From the NCBI GenBank assembly GCA_029775925.1, contig JARVKB010000025.1, positions 1-35,387 of the forward strand: 35,387 bases of DNA. The letters run 5' to 3'. The stretch's first letter is position 1. The number at the start of each line of letters is the position of its first letter. The DNA is from Nitrososphaeria archaeon. Its GTDB lineage: Archaea; Thermoproteota; Nitrososphaeria; Nitrososphaerales; JACAEJ01. Made by a program: the position numbers and the translations under genes. Shown here piece by piece: positions 15,002 to 23,414 of the stretch. The notes under the pieces are model-generated. The model did no database searches and was not told the DNA's origin. It saw only the letters and a list, made by a program, of their open reading frames with translations.

Positions 15002-15730
15002 TTATTTTATTAAATCTTTGATATATTTGCTATAGAGGGCTATTACAGGATTATGCCCCAATAACCGATCCTTGACTATCAAAGTTGTTACTGGTGCCTT
15101 TGAATTCATTGTGAAGAGCATGTCGTGCCCTATACATAAACCAACAATAACATTGATGGCTGTATTAGCATCGTTTAAAAGCTGAGCCTGAAGGATAGGG
15201 TTGCAAGCAGCCTCGAATTCCGATGGATCCCCGATCTTATACTCTTTAGCCACATCGAGTTTTGTTTTATCTATGGCACCACATTTGCACATAATCGATG
15301 CAATCGAAAACCCAGAATCTTCAAGAATCTTCACTATTCTGATAGCCTCATCCTGTAATCCAACACAAAAAGCCACTCCAATCTTTTCAGCTTTTATAAG
15401 CTTACAAAACTCTATAAGCTCCTTGATTCTAGGGCGAACAGGCATCAAATTACCTTTAACAAATTCATAACCCTCTTTTTCTGTGATTGCAGCAGGAATG
15501 TAAATTCTTTTTACATCATCTTCTTTATACCTCTTAATTACTTTATTGATGATTTCTTCACTTACCTTCATGGGACAAAAGCCTGGAAGCAGATCCTTGT
15601 TAATATCTTCGAAGGATGTTTTGCTACAATAAGCTTTTGAACAATCCGCACATCTGGGATAAGTATCCAATTTATACCCCTTCTTTAATCTTCTAAAAAT
15701 CCTTTTTATTGCTTTTTGAAATTTTATCAA
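15002..15730 (-). CDS. DUF1847 metal-binding protein
   Basis: 242 residues; start TTG at 15730. Cysteine motifs match the DUF1847 family: CADCSKAYC near the N-terminus, FCPM, a Rossmann-like middle (KIGVAFCVGLQDEAIRIVKI), MCKCGAIDK, CNPILQAQLLN and VGLCIGHDMLF near the end. The many cysteines suggest a bound metal or iron-sulfur cluster. Members are uncharacterised and often sit beside redox genes. Here it is divergent from a nitroreductase across 84 bases, so the two probably share a promoter region and possibly a redox role. Confidence 0.75.
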   Translation of the reverse strand: MIKFQKAIKRIFRRLKKGYKLDTYPRCADCSKAYCSKTSFEDINKDLLPGFCPMKVSEEIINKVIKRYKEDDVKRIYIPAAITEKEGYEFVKGNLMPVRPRIKELIEFCKLIKAEKIGVAFCVGLQDEAIRIVKILEDSGFSIASIMCKCGAIDKTKLDVAKEYKIGDPSEFEAACNPILQAQLLNDANTAINVIVGLCIGHDMLFTMNSKAPVTTLIVKDRLLGHNPVIALYSKYIKDLIK

Positions 15731-15814
15731 AATCTGCTTTTTATATTGAAATTATTTTTAACAGGATTAACATAAAATTCTTAAACCTTCTCGAGGTAAT
15801 GATAATGATTCCTA

Positions 15815-16339
15815 ATGGATTTATTTGAAGCAATTAAGAATAGGAGGAGTATAAGAGCTTTCAAGCAAGAACCAATCTCAGATGAAGTATTAAGAAAGAT
15901 TTTAGAGGCTGCGTGCTGGGCTCCATCGGCTGGTAACCTTCAGCCTTGGGAGTTCGTAATCGTTAAAGATCCAATTATAAAAAAGGAATTGTGCAGAGCT
16001 GCTTTGAATCAATATTTCATTCACGAAGCTCCCGTGGTCATAGTGGTGTGTGCGAATCTTGATAGATCATCAAGAAAATATGGTTCAAGAGGAAGAGATT
16101 TATATGCAATTTGTGACGCTTCTGCTGCTACTCAAAATATTCTTTTAGCAGCTCATGCTTTAGGATTAGGCTCATGCTGGATAGGAGCATTTTATGATGA
16201 TGAAGTATCAAAAGTGCTTGAACTTCCTTCTGGAGTAAAGCCGATAGCAATCGTTCCTATTGGATATCCTGATGAGAAGCCATCTCCTCCATCAAGATTG
16301 CCTTTAGAGAGAGTAGTTCATAGGGAGAAATATAAATAA
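15815..16339 (+). CDS. Nitroreductase-family FMN oxidoreductase
   Basis: 174 residues, ATG start. The family pattern is complete: NRRSIRAFKQEPI near the start (FMN-phosphate arginines), AACWAPSAGNLQPWEFVIV, a middle helix with SAATQNILLAAHALGLGSCW followed by IGAF, and a C-terminal IVPIGYPDEKPSPP. Members form dimers with one FMN per active site at the interface and use NAD(P)H to reduce flavins, nitro compounds or quinones. It is 52 bases upstream of the ribbon-helix-helix gene. The physiological substrate is not evident. Confidence 0.85.
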   Translation: MDLFEAIKNRRSIRAFKQEPISDEVLRKILEAACWAPSAGNLQPWEFVIVKDPIIKKELCRAALNQYFIHEAPVVIVVCANLDRSSRKYGSRGRDLYAICDASAATQNILLAAHALGLGSCWIGAFYDDEVSKVLELPSGVKPIAIVPIGYPDEKPSPPSRLPLERVVHREKYK

Positions 16340-16351
16340 AAGCTGAATTTT

Positions 16352-16373
16352 ATTAACATATATATATGTTAAT
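16352..16373. promoter_or_regulatory. Perfect 22-bp palindrome upstream of the RHH gene
   Basis: ATTAACATATA followed by its exact reverse complement TATATGTTAAT. It ends 18 bases before the ATG at 16392 and overlaps the only good TATA-like stretch. A ribbon-helix-helix dimer or tetramer bound here would silence the promoter, so I infer autoregulation. Confidence 0.6.
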
Positions 16374-16391
16374 TATAATAGATAGTACATT

Positions 16392-16766
16392 ATGGCTAAG
16401 AAATTTGTATCCATAAGCCTGCCAAAAGACCTTATAGATAAAATTGACCTGATCATAAAGGCTGGCACGCTAGGTTATGATAGCCGTCCAGAATTTATAA
16501 AAGAAGCTATAAGAAAAAGATTATCAGAGCTAGGTTATGAAACTGTTAAAGTAACTTATCCTTTTAGAATTTGGAATATGAATATGGATCGTGTAACTAT
16601 ATATGATGAAGCTTTGGGTAGATGGGTGAACATTCTTATTAAAGAAGGTAAGCTAATATGTGAATTAGATAGGTCTGAGGATTGTATCCATGTGAAGTTT
16701 GTTTCTGAAAATCCTCAAGTTGTAGAAATGTTCAAAAAAATGGGTTGGAGAATTCCTAGAAGCTAA
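16392..16766 (+). CDS. Ribbon-helix-helix transcriptional regulator
   Basis: 124 residues, ATG start. The first 50 residues are a typical archaeal ribbon-helix-helix domain: the strand KKFVSISLPKDLIDKIDLII, a helix, and YDSRPEFIKEAIRKRLSEL. The rest (RVTIYDEALGRWVNILIKEG, then LDRSEDCIHVKFVSENPQV and a helical end) is a small alpha-beta domain seen in a group of archaeal regulators, without the His/Cys set of NikR. It could sense a ligand or only dimerise. A perfect palindrome overlaps its promoter. The target genes besides itself are unknown. Confidence 0.75.
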   Translation: MAKKFVSISLPKDLIDKIDLIIKAGTLGYDSRPEFIKEAIRKRLSELGYETVKVTYPFRIWNMNMDRVTIYDEALGRWVNILIKEGKLICELDRSEDCIHVKFVSENPQVVEMFKKMGWRIPRS

Positions 16767-16808
16767 TTCTATTAAACTTAAAAACTAGGTGAGTTTTATT
16801 AAGGATAG

Positions 16809-16910
16809 GCGGGGGTTGCCAAGCCAGGTCAAAGGCGCAGGCCTGAAATTCGATTTGGCCATAGGCGCCTGTCCCTCAGGGGTTCGTGGGTTCAAATCCC
16901 ACCCCCCGCA
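16809..16910 (+). tRNA. trnL-GAG: tRNA-Leu, probably GAG anticodon, with a 17-nt intron
   Basis: Acceptor GCGGGGG (16809-16815) pairs with CCCCCGC (16903-16909); the discriminator is A73, which in archaea separates Leu from the other long-arm tRNA, Ser. D stem GCC/GGC, anticodon stem CAGGC (16838-16842)/GCCTG (16867-16871), a long variable arm TCCCTCAGGGGTTC, and T stem GTGGG/CCCAC with loop TTCAAAT. The anticodon loop is 24 nt instead of 7. Removing 16846-16862 leaves CTGAGGC, anticodon GAG. A different cut would give CTTAGGC (UAG). CCA is not encoded. Confidence 0.88.
16846..16862 (+). other. Putative non-canonical tRNA intron
   Basis: A bulge-helix-bulge is predicted: GGCC (16840-16843) pairs with GGCC (16857-16860), flanked by the three-base bulges TGA (16844-16846) and ATA (16861-16863). 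Cutting each bulge after its second base removes 17 nt between positions 34 and 35 of the anticodon. The usual archaeal site is 37/38. Confidence 0.55.
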
Positions 16911-17074
16911 TTGATAATGATTTGGAAGCATAGTAGATTTTATATCCTCGACAAGACTAACCTTTACCACTGCATTGGCACCATCACACGCACATCCTAA
17001 ACTCATTATTAAGATATATAATAGCGAGATTAGGTGGTATGTGAGTAATCAACGAATATATTAAAATCGTGAGG

Positions 17075-18052
17075 CTAAAATTTATATAAGTTTCCAACGC
17101 TGTTCCAGACAAAGGCTTTTGGCATTGACATAGCAAGGGTATAACTTCCACGCCAGCCTGTGCAGTGTGAGGGTGCCAATAAATTAGGTTTTATTCTTTT
17201 AATCTCTTTCACTGTTTGGCTTATACGTTGTTCAGATTCTTTTCCTGCTAAGTGGAATCCGCCTAGTAAAGCATGAATAACTTTTATTCCCGTTATTCGT
17301 TGTGCGTATAGTGCTGTGTTTATTATTCCTGCATGAGCGCATCCAGAAATAATTACCAAACCTTTATTTTTGACGTTGATTATGAGTGCACGATCGTCCC
17401 ATATCCACGGATCAGGCTGCCATTTACCATCTATGAAGGCTTTATGTTGAGAATATCCTTTCTCAAAGCTTGTTTCTCTTGGAATTTCGCCTGTGACGAG
17501 TATAAGGCCATTCGCTATCAGATACGGTTGCTTGGTTTTGATATATTTGGCTGGCTTCACCATTTCTTCTTTTGGGAAAGCTGGATATTCTCTTATGTTT
17601 CCTTTTGGGCTAGCTACGCCACGCTTCTTGAACATATCTTCATGCACGATTATTGGTAAGTTATCCTTTCCAACGGCTTTAACTACATAGATTAACCCAC
17701 CGAAATGATCATAATGCCCATGAGAGAGAACTATGTATTCTACTTCAGCCAAGTTTATCCCTAGCCTTTTAGCGTTTGTTACAACACCATTTAGGCTACA
17801 GCCTGTATCAAATAGTACACTATGAACCTTACCATCATAAAAGACTCGGATGAACATTGAAAATCCATGTTCAGCTATTGGAAGGCGAAAATGCTTCTTG
17901 GTCCATTCCCTAACGCTTTTAACTTCATTTCTCCTAATCGTTGAGAGAATGTCTAAAGAATTATCCATTAGACTGATTATTTCTAAGCTTTGAGCTTCTA
18001 TTAGCTTCAAACCTGAACCTTTACTTCCTTCACTCATAAAGTTTAACCCCAT
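17075..18052 (-). CDS. Metallo-beta-lactamase-fold hydrolase
   Basis: 325 residues from the ATG at 18052, whose A is shared with the TAA stop of the upstream regulator (TAATG), so translation is coupled. A second ATG at 18037 is also possible. The metal-binding motif is SHGHYDHFGG (H111 to H116), preceded by VLFDTGCSLNG and followed by VIISGCAHAGIIN and LLAPSHCTGW. This pattern matches the archaeal group annotated as dihydropterin-ribofuranosylaminobenzene phosphate synthase-like, with role unproven. Its neighbours suggest metal or cofactor handling. A longer frame begins at 18097 inside the regulator gene and is unlikely. Confidence 0.8.
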   Translation of the reverse strand: MGLNFMSEGSKGSGLKLIEAQSLEIISLMDNSLDILSTIRRNEVKSVREWTKKHFRLPIAEHGFSMFIRVFYDGKVHSVLFDTGCSLNGVVTNAKRLGINLAEVEYIVLSHGHYDHFGGLIYVVKAVGKDNLPIIVHEDMFKKRGVASPKGNIREYPAFPKEEMVKPAKYIKTKQPYLIANGLILVTGEIPRETSFEKGYSQHKAFIDGKWQPDPWIWDDRALIINVKNKGLVIISGCAHAGIINTALYAQRITGIKVIHALLGGFHLAGKESEQRISQTVKEIKRIKPNLLAPSHCTGWRGSYTLAMSMPKAFVWNSVGNLYKF

Positions 18053-18621
18053 TAAAGAGTTCCCTTGTAATGGATTGTAGTGGGACAACCAACGCATTTA
18101 TTGTTGATGTAGCGTGTGCATGGTTTGCAGTCTACGTTGCATGGTGCTTTTTCTTTTCCCTTATGAGTTAAGTATTCCCTTATCGGTAAGAATGGCGTGA
18201 AGTGGATTTCTCCTATCGGGTAGAATTCCGATCTGCGTATACCTGAGATGCTTCTTAGAGAGCATTTTTCTATGGATATACTTTCGAGGGTATCTTGATT
18301 TTCCGCTATGACTAAGGCGATTAAGTTGTAGCCTCCTATGGTTTTGAAGATTTGGATGACTCTTGGGCATTCTTTAAAGCGTTCAAGGAGTTTTTGCATC
18401 ACTTCGGCACTTTCCATCTCTAATAGGACGACGGCTGGGAAAAGTTTGAAGAAGAGAGGGTTCATCAAAGCGGATACTTTTATTGCACCTTTTTGGATAA
18501 GCCTTTGTAGCCTTCTCTTCACTCCCATGCTTGTGAATCCAACATATTTAGCAAGTTCTTCCAGAGTCGTTCTTCCGTCTGTTTGAAGTCGAGAAATTAT
18601 TTTTCTGTCGACTTCGTCCAA
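18052..18621 (-). CDS. Lrp/AsnC-type regulator with a C-terminal cysteine cluster
   Basis: 189 residues; start TTG at 18621. The N-terminal helix-turn-helix is typical (DEVDRKIISRLQTDGRTTLE then GFTSMGVKRRLQRLIQKGAI). An RAM-like ligand domain follows to about residue 145. The last 30 residues carry C161-x3-C165-x2-C168 and C176-x2-C179 (PCNVDCKPC and KCVGCP), absent from ordinary Lrp proteins and able to bind a metal or Fe-S cluster. It probably senses metal or redox state and controls the MBL gene it overlaps and the divergent Mrp operon; an inverted repeat lies between them. Confidence 0.75.
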   Translation of the reverse strand: MDEVDRKIISRLQTDGRTTLEELAKYVGFTSMGVKRRLQRLIQKGAIKVSALMNPLFFKLFPAVVLLEMESAEVMQKLLERFKECPRVIQIFKTIGGYNLIALVIAENQDTLESISIEKCSLRSISGIRRSEFYPIGEIHFTPFLPIREYLTHKGKEKAPCNVDCKPCTRYINNKCVGCPTTIHYKGTL

Positions 18622-18663
18622 AGCCTTACCCCTATTTATTTTTTAAACATAAAATATTAATAT

Positions 18664-18680
18664 AGTTTATTTATTAAACT
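18664..18680. promoter_or_regulatory. Inverted repeat in the Lrp/Mrp divergent promoter
   Basis: AGTTTA-TTTAT-TAAACT is a perfect 6-bp inverted repeat with a 5-bp spacer. The same region holds AAACATAA in two direct copies (about 18648 and 18681). The 88-base A/T-rich gap must contain both promoters, so this is a plausible site for the Lrp-like regulator. Confidence 0.45.
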
Positions 18681-18709
18681 AAACATAACAGACAGATTTA
18701 AGACAATCG

Positions 18710-19657
18710 ATGGAAAGACGTGGAGAGGAAAATAGCATGAGTGTAGAATGTGATGGTGGATGTGAATCTTGTTCAAAAAAGAGCGAGTGCAACGATCCTA
18801 GAAGAGAAAGGTGGGAGGAGAAGCAGAGGTTAAAGGCGAATATGAGCGAGATCAAACATAAAATAGCTGTTATAAGCGGCAAGGGTGGCGTTGGAAAAAG
18901 CACAGTAACAGTTAATCTTGCTATTGCCTTTGCAATGCATGGTTATGCAAACCGTGTAGGAATCTTAGACGCTGACATTCACGGCCCAAGCATCCCAAAA
19001 ATGCTTGGTCTAAGAGGACAGAAACTTCAAGCCCTCGCTGGAATGATTTTCCCTGTGATCGGGCCTTTAGGGATAAAAGTGGTTTCTATGGACTTTCTGC
19101 TTCCAAGTGATGAGTCACCGGTGATCTGGCGAGGTCCATTAAAAATGAGAGCTATTCAACAGTTTCTATCTGATATCAAATGGGGAGGACTCGACTTCCT
19201 TTTTATCGATCTTCCGCCTGGAACTGGTGACGAGCCGTTAAGCGTTATACAGCTTATTCCAGATATGGACGGTGTAGTCATAGTTACTATGCCCTCTGAA
19301 GTTTCGCAGATCGTCGTGAAGAAGGCTGTGGCCTTCGCTAGGCAGCTAGGTGCTCCTGTAATTGGCATAATTGAAAACATGAGCGGTTTCATATGCCCCA
19401 AATGTGGAGCAGAAGTGAACATTTTCAAATCAGGAGGCGGAAGAAAAATAGCAGAAGACTTGGCTGCTCCATTTTTAGGAAGCATACCTATAGATCCAGA
19501 AATCTGCTCCTATTCAGATGAAGGGAAACCCTTCATAGTTGGGCATCAAGATTCACCAACCTCAAAAGTATTTATAGATATTGTTAAAAAAATTGAACAA
19601 TACATTGAAAAAAGAAATCATATGGAAATTCCAGTTAAAGAAGATGTATGCGAGTAA
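18710..19657 (+). CDS. Mrp/Nbp35-type Fe-S cluster carrier ATPase
   Basis: 315 residues, ATG start. A deviant P-loop GKGGVGKST (57-65) and VGILDADIHGPSIPKMLG mark the MinD/Mrp group, followed by LDFLFIDLPPGTGDEPLSVI and the C-x2-C of GFICPKCGAEV (C229, C232), which holds a bridging Fe-S cluster in a dimer. An additional N-terminal cluster C14-x3-C18-x2-C21-x5-C27 (CDGGCESCSKKSEC) resembles the ferredoxin-like N-terminal motif of Nbp35. Such proteins deliver Fe-S clusters to client enzymes. The NifX-like gene follows after 39 bases. An ATG at 18737 is a second possible start. Confidence 0.9.
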   Translation: MERRGEENSMSVECDGGCESCSKKSECNDPRRERWEEKQRLKANMSEIKHKIAVISGKGGVGKSTVTVNLAIAFAMHGYANRVGILDADIHGPSIPKMLGLRGQKLQALAGMIFPVIGPLGIKVVSMDFLLPSDESPVIWRGPLKMRAIQQFLSDIKWGGLDFLFIDLPPGTGDEPLSVIQLIPDMDGVVIVTMPSEVSQIVVKKAVAFARQLGAPVIGIIENMSGFICPKCGAEVNIFKSGGGRKIAEDLAAPFLGSIPIDPEICSYSDEGKPFIVGHQDSPTSKVFIDIVKKIEQYIEKRNHMEIPVKEDVCE

Positions 19658-19696
19658 ATTTTGCTAGAAAGGTATGAAAAGAAAGAGGCGAAAAAG

Positions 19697-20065
19697 ATGA
19701 GGGAAAGATTGGTTATTCCAGCTGAAGATGGAAACGGGCTTGATGCTAGGCTTTCAGAACATTTTGGAAGAGCACCATATTTTATCATCGTGGACCTTGA
19801 GGAAGGCAACATTTTAAACGTTCAGGTAGTGCCTAATGAAAGTGAACACTTTGGTGGATTCAGTCGACCGTCAGACAGTATCTTACAGTTTAGGCCAAAC
19901 GCTGTAATTACCTTTGGAATGGGACCAAGGGCTCTAAGTATTTTACAAAAGGAAAAAATCACTGTCTTAAAGGCTAATGCAAGCACTGTTAGAGAGGTTA
20001 TTGAAGCATATGGACAGGATGGACTTGAAGAGCTAACAGAGGGATGCCACGCACATCATAGATAG
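19697..20065 (+). CDS. NifX/NifB-type dinitrogenase cofactor-domain protein
   Basis: 122 residues from the ATG at 19697, with GAGG eight bases upstream; a TTG at 19661 would add 12 charged residues and is less likely. The fold is the NifX/NafY/NifB C-terminal domain: RLVIPAEDGNGLDARLSEHF, then GRAPYFIIVDLEEGNILNV, a middle region PNAVITFGMGPRALSILQ and EVIEAYGQDGLEELTEGCHA ending HH. These small proteins bind metal clusters or their precursors; most archaeal members are unrelated to nitrogen fixation. The His/Cys-rich tail could hold metal. It follows the Mrp gene and was probably co-transcribed. Confidence 0.85.
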   Translation: MRERLVIPAEDGNGLDARLSEHFGRAPYFIIVDLEEGNILNVQVVPNESEHFGGFSRPSDSILQFRPNAVITFGMGPRALSILQKEKITVLKANASTVREVIEAYGQDGLEELTEGCHAHHR

Positions 20066-20348
20066 CACTCCTTCAGGTTTTCAAGGTAAAATATCTGGAG
20101 AAGATGAAAATAGAAGTCTTTTGCTAAGAGTTGGTTATTCGGTCAAGGCTATAACTTTAACTGAAAGATTTTTGGGTTACGCTTACATTTCAAAGACGGA
20201 TACGAGTTTATGTATGCCTTATTAAGCTGACGAATCGAATTGGAAAATTATGATACTGATTGGACAGAATACCAAACTGTCAGCTGAAAGGAGAAAAGCA
20301 CTCTTATAATAGTGTGTGGAATAAGCTTTGTAAAGAGTTAGTTCTGAG

Positions 20349-21314
20349 ATGAATTATTTGCAAAATATCAAAACGCTGGTTTTTGGACCTATTCCTTTAA
20401 GGCGTTTGGGAAGAAGTTTAGGGATAAACAATGTTCCACTGAAGACATGTTCTTACTCATGTGTTTACTGCCAATTGGGGAAAACTAGCCATATGCTAGT
20501 TAAGAGGCAAGCTTTTTATAAACCGGAACATGTGTTGATGCAAGTTAAAAGGAAAATTAACGAGATAAGATCAAAAGGTGAAAGAATAGATTATATCACT
20601 TTTGTGCCTAATGGAGAGCCCACTTTAGATGTTAACATAGGTAAAGAGATATCCCTCTTAAAGCTTCTAGGATTTCCCATAGCAGTTATAACAAATGCCT
20701 CTTTGCTCTGGCAAAGTGATGTAAGGAAAGATTTGATGATTGCAGATTTTGTTTCATTAAAAGTTGATGCAATCAGTCAAGACTTGTGGAGGCGTATAAA
20801 CAGACCACATAAAGACTTAAAATTGGACATAATTTTTGATGGTATAAAAAAGTTTTCAGAAACTTTTAGGGGCATTCTTGTAAGCGAGACAATGCTTATC
20901 GATGATATAAACTACGAAAGCGAATTAGCAGAAATGGCAAACTTTCTTGGAAGTTTGAGCAAAATAGATAAGGCTTACATTACAGTACCAACAAGACCTC
21001 CTACTGAGAGATGGGTTAAACCAGCTAAGGAAGAAATTATAAATGCAGCTTTTAAAAAATTTTCTGAAAAGCTTGGAAGCAAAGTAGAATACTTGATAGG
21101 GTATGAAGAGGATACGTTCGTTTCCATTAGTGATGCTGAAGAGGATTTGCTAAGCATAACGACAGTTCATCCTATGAGAAAAGAAGCAGTAGTAGAATTT
21201 TTGAAGAAGGCAAATGCCGATTGGAAACTCATTGAGAAACTTCTCAAGGAAAGCAAGCTCATAGAGCTTGAATACGAAGGAAAGAAATATTATATGCGAA
21301 AACCTGAAAGTTAG
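20349..21314 (+). CDS. Radical SAM protein
   Basis: 321 residues, ATG start. The cluster motif is C34-S-Y-S-C38-V-Y-C41 in LKTCSYSCVYCQLGK, after FGPIPLRRLGRSLGINNVP, an N-terminal signature of a distinct archaeal and bacterial radical SAM group. SAM-binding elements follow: DYITFVPNGEPTLD and AVITNASLLW. The C-terminal 90 residues contain a winged-helix-like part (FVSISDAEEDLLSITTVHPM then LLKESKLIELEYEGKKYY). The reaction is unknown. The TATA-like CTTATAATAG about 30 bases upstream gives its own promoter, so it is a neighbour of the Mrp/NifX pair but not certainly in the same operon. The 280 bases before it hold no gene I can support. Confidence 0.85.
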   Translation: MNYLQNIKTLVFGPIPLRRLGRSLGINNVPLKTCSYSCVYCQLGKTSHMLVKRQAFYKPEHVLMQVKRKINEIRSKGERIDYITFVPNGEPTLDVNIGKEISLLKLLGFPIAVITNASLLWQSDVRKDLMIADFVSLKVDAISQDLWRRINRPHKDLKLDIIFDGIKKFSETFRGILVSETMLIDDINYESELAEMANFLGSLSKIDKAYITVPTRPPTERWVKPAKEEIINAAFKKFSEKLGSKVEYLIGYEEDTFVSISDAEEDLLSITTVHPMRKEAVVEFLKKANADWKLIEKLLKESKLIELEYEGKKYYMRKPES

Positions 21315-21499
21315 CCCTTATAAACCTAGAATATACAGAACAAAATTCTAGGATGAACTTTAGTTACAATAGACCTTTGACTTTTAAAGATTATTTTGGT
21401 ACAAACTAAATTACTAAATTCCTTGATATCATTTTGACATTTTAAGTTATTACAAAAAGCTATCCAATCACAAGATTTTATTATTAAAGCTGAAATAGT

Positions 21500-22300
21500 T
21501 TAATCTAGTATTGCTCTCTTCTTAAGGCTTAAAGAATCTGGTTTAAAGGCAGAAACGATGATAAGAGCGAAAAGGATGACTGTTAGAAAATAGAAGGGGA
21601 AGATAGAACTTGAGGCATTACTCTCAAAAAATAGTATCGTATTTGATGCATTTGTGGATGCATGATATAGAGATGTAATAAACAAGCTTCCATTGCTAGA
21701 GTTGTAAAGCCATGTATAAGAAATCGAGTATAAAGGCATGAAAACAATAAATAAAAGAAAATTGTTGTAATTGATGGCCATGATGCTATCTTTAACTGCA
21801 AAATGTGGCCAATGCCATAATGCCCAAAATACTCCAACAATCACGCTTGAAATAAGAGCGTTATATTTCTTTTGCAGTTCAGGTAAAGCATAACCTCTCC
21901 ATCCTATTTCCTCCCAAACATTCATCAAGAAGCTCGCAATTAGGGCTAGTGGAAAATCGAATAGCCTCGTTAATTCTAGAGTATATGATCCTCTAGCTAT
22001 CGACCAAAATGAAACTGAAAAAGCTGCAAGAGCCAATGGAATAAGAAAAGCTACTAAAAACCACGACTTTGAAAACCCTCTCCGGAAAAATTGACTGAAT
22101 AAATACTTTGCTCCTTTCTTCTCAAATTCGATTTTTGCTACTATAAGTGCAGCAATAGTTGGAGAAGTACCGCCGATGATTATGAAAATAAAAACCAAAT
22201 CGTATTGAAACATATTATATGAAGCAAAAATCCAAGGGGCATAGGCTACACTACTAATTAAAAGAACCAATCCAAAATAATAAAAAATGAACTTATTCAA
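21500..22300 (-). CDS. CPBP-family intramembrane metalloprotease
   Basis: 266 residues; start TTG at 22300. At least seven hydrophobic segments. The CPBP (CAAX protease / bacteriocin-processing) motifs are present: NVWEEIGWRGYALP with E130-E131 and R135, FWALWHWPHF with H163, and a third motif near SLYHASTNA. Rce1-like enzymes cut C-terminal CAAX peptides or process small peptides, but most archaeal members have no known substrate. It lies alone between a radical SAM gene and the thioredoxin/permease operon, 54 bases after the permease. Confidence 0.85.
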   Translation of the reverse strand: MNKFIFYYFGLVLLISSVAYAPWIFASYNMFQYDLVFIFIIIGGTSPTIAALIVAKIEFEKKGAKYLFSQFFRRGFSKSWFLVAFLIPLALAAFSVSFWSIARGSYTLELTRLFDFPLALIASFLMNVWEEIGWRGYALPELQKKYNALISSVIVGVFWALWHWPHFAVKDSIMAINYNNFLLFIVFMPLYSISYTWLYNSSNGSLFITSLYHASTNASNTILFFESNASSSIFPFYFLTVILFALIIVSAFKPDSLSLKKRAILD

Positions 22301-22353
22301 AAATGATCAACTTTTTCCGAACCGTTCTCTTTGCTCCATCACATATAAAAAAT

Positions 22354-23403
22354 TTACAGGCTTTCACTTAATGTTCCATAGAGTAGTCCAAAGACTACGC
22401 TACCTGCCCAAGCTATAACCATGTATGTCAGCACAACCTTCCATTTGGCTATTCTTGAAACTGCTAAAGCGTTGGCGAAATCATATGGTTGCCCCATAAG
22501 CCAAGCGAGTAGTGCACCTTTTGATAGTATTATGCCTTCTCTAACCCATATGCCTCTTCCCAAAACTATCTCTACTAATGTTGGTGTGTAAAGAGGACCA
22601 CCCACGACCGAGGCTAAAAGAACTCCATTTACGCCTGTTAAATATTCCTTTATTATTTCTTCTGGAAGAAAAGCTTCTAGATAGCTTACAATAATTAAGC
22701 CTAATATAAAGTAGGGTAGAATTTGCTTTGCTAGATAGCCTCCAAACTTTAATGCAGCCCAAAGCCTCTCGTCCAATGGAGGCTTAACAATTTCAACTTT
22801 AGCTGATTTTTGATCTGCACTATTTATTTGATGTTCCTTTTCAATCGCTTTTCCCCAAGGAGTTTTTGATATAACTATACCTGCAACAAGAGCTACTGTT
22901 ACTGAAGCGATTATTCGAACGCCTGCAAGCTCCCATGAAATAAGCTCTCCAGTAAGCAGAATTGCTAGTATGTTGGCTGCTGGAGCCATTAAGAGAAAAC
23001 TTATTGCTGGTCCTATTCCTGCTCCTGCGTATAGAACGCCTCCAAAAAGAGGAACCATCGTGCATGAACAAACTGTTAGAAAAGGTGCAATTCCAAGAGC
23101 AAGCCCATATCCTGCTGCTTTGCTACTTCCCATGTACTTTGTAATTACTTCTTTTGGTACAAACTCGTAGATTAAGCCTGCAACAGTAAATGCGAATAAT
23201 AAGCATATTGTCCCATGACTGAAATAGTCATAAAGATAAACTATTGGGATAGCCCATAAAGGATAGCCTCGAAGTTCGATTGGTGTTGATGTTGGTGCAA
23301 GCGAGTATGCTTGTATGCGGCTGTAGATTAGCAGCCCTATGACGATGATTACAAATGCTAGTATTAAGCTTGATCGAATGGTTCTTTTGGTTTTTTCTTT
23401 CAT
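22354..23403 (-). CDS. ArsP-like (DUF318/UPF0718) permease
   Basis: 349 residues, ATG start, eight or more hydrophobic segments. Each half contains the family's pattern: FLTVCSCTMVPLFGGVLYAG with C112-x-C114 in the first, and VVGGPLYTPTLVEIVLGRGI in the second. Members export organoarsenicals or other metal-related compounds, and related ones of the SO_0444 type move copper or zinc. A long loop at about residues 180-215 separates the halves. It lies 11 bases after a redox-active thioredoxin-like gene under an ArsR-type regulator, which supports metal or metalloid resistance. The substrate is not determined. Confidence 0.85.
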   Translation of the reverse strand: MKEKTKRTIRSSLILAFVIIVIGLLIYSRIQAYSLAPTSTPIELRGYPLWAIPIVYLYDYFSHGTICLLFAFTVAGLIYEFVPKEVITKYMGSSKAAGYGLALGIAPFLTVCSCTMVPLFGGVLYAGAGIGPAISFLLMAPAANILAILLTGELISWELAGVRIIASVTVALVAGIVISKTPWGKAIEKEHQINSADQKSAKVEIVKPPLDERLWAALKFGGYLAKQILPYFILGLIIVSYLEAFLPEEIIKEYLTGVNGVLLASVVGGPLYTPTLVEIVLGRGIWVREGIILSKGALLAWLMGQPYDFANALAVSRIAKWKVVLTYMVIAWAGSVVFGLLYGTLSESL

Positions 23404-23414
23404 AAATTTATCCT

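Noticed and set aside
14928-15036. Short frame reading KPDPSELYDQLKDFIL
   Set aside because: Protein-like for 15 residues, but with no good start and antisense to the end of the DUF1847 gene.
18053-18097. N-terminal extension of the MBL-fold protein into the regulator gene
   Set aside because: The TAATG junction at 18054-18050 gives a natural coupled start, and the extension is not part of the fold.
20066-20348. Possible gene between the NifX-like and radical SAM genes
   Set aside because: The longest frame continues from inside the NifX-like gene in another frame and lacks a start; only a TATA-like element near 20310 is convincing.
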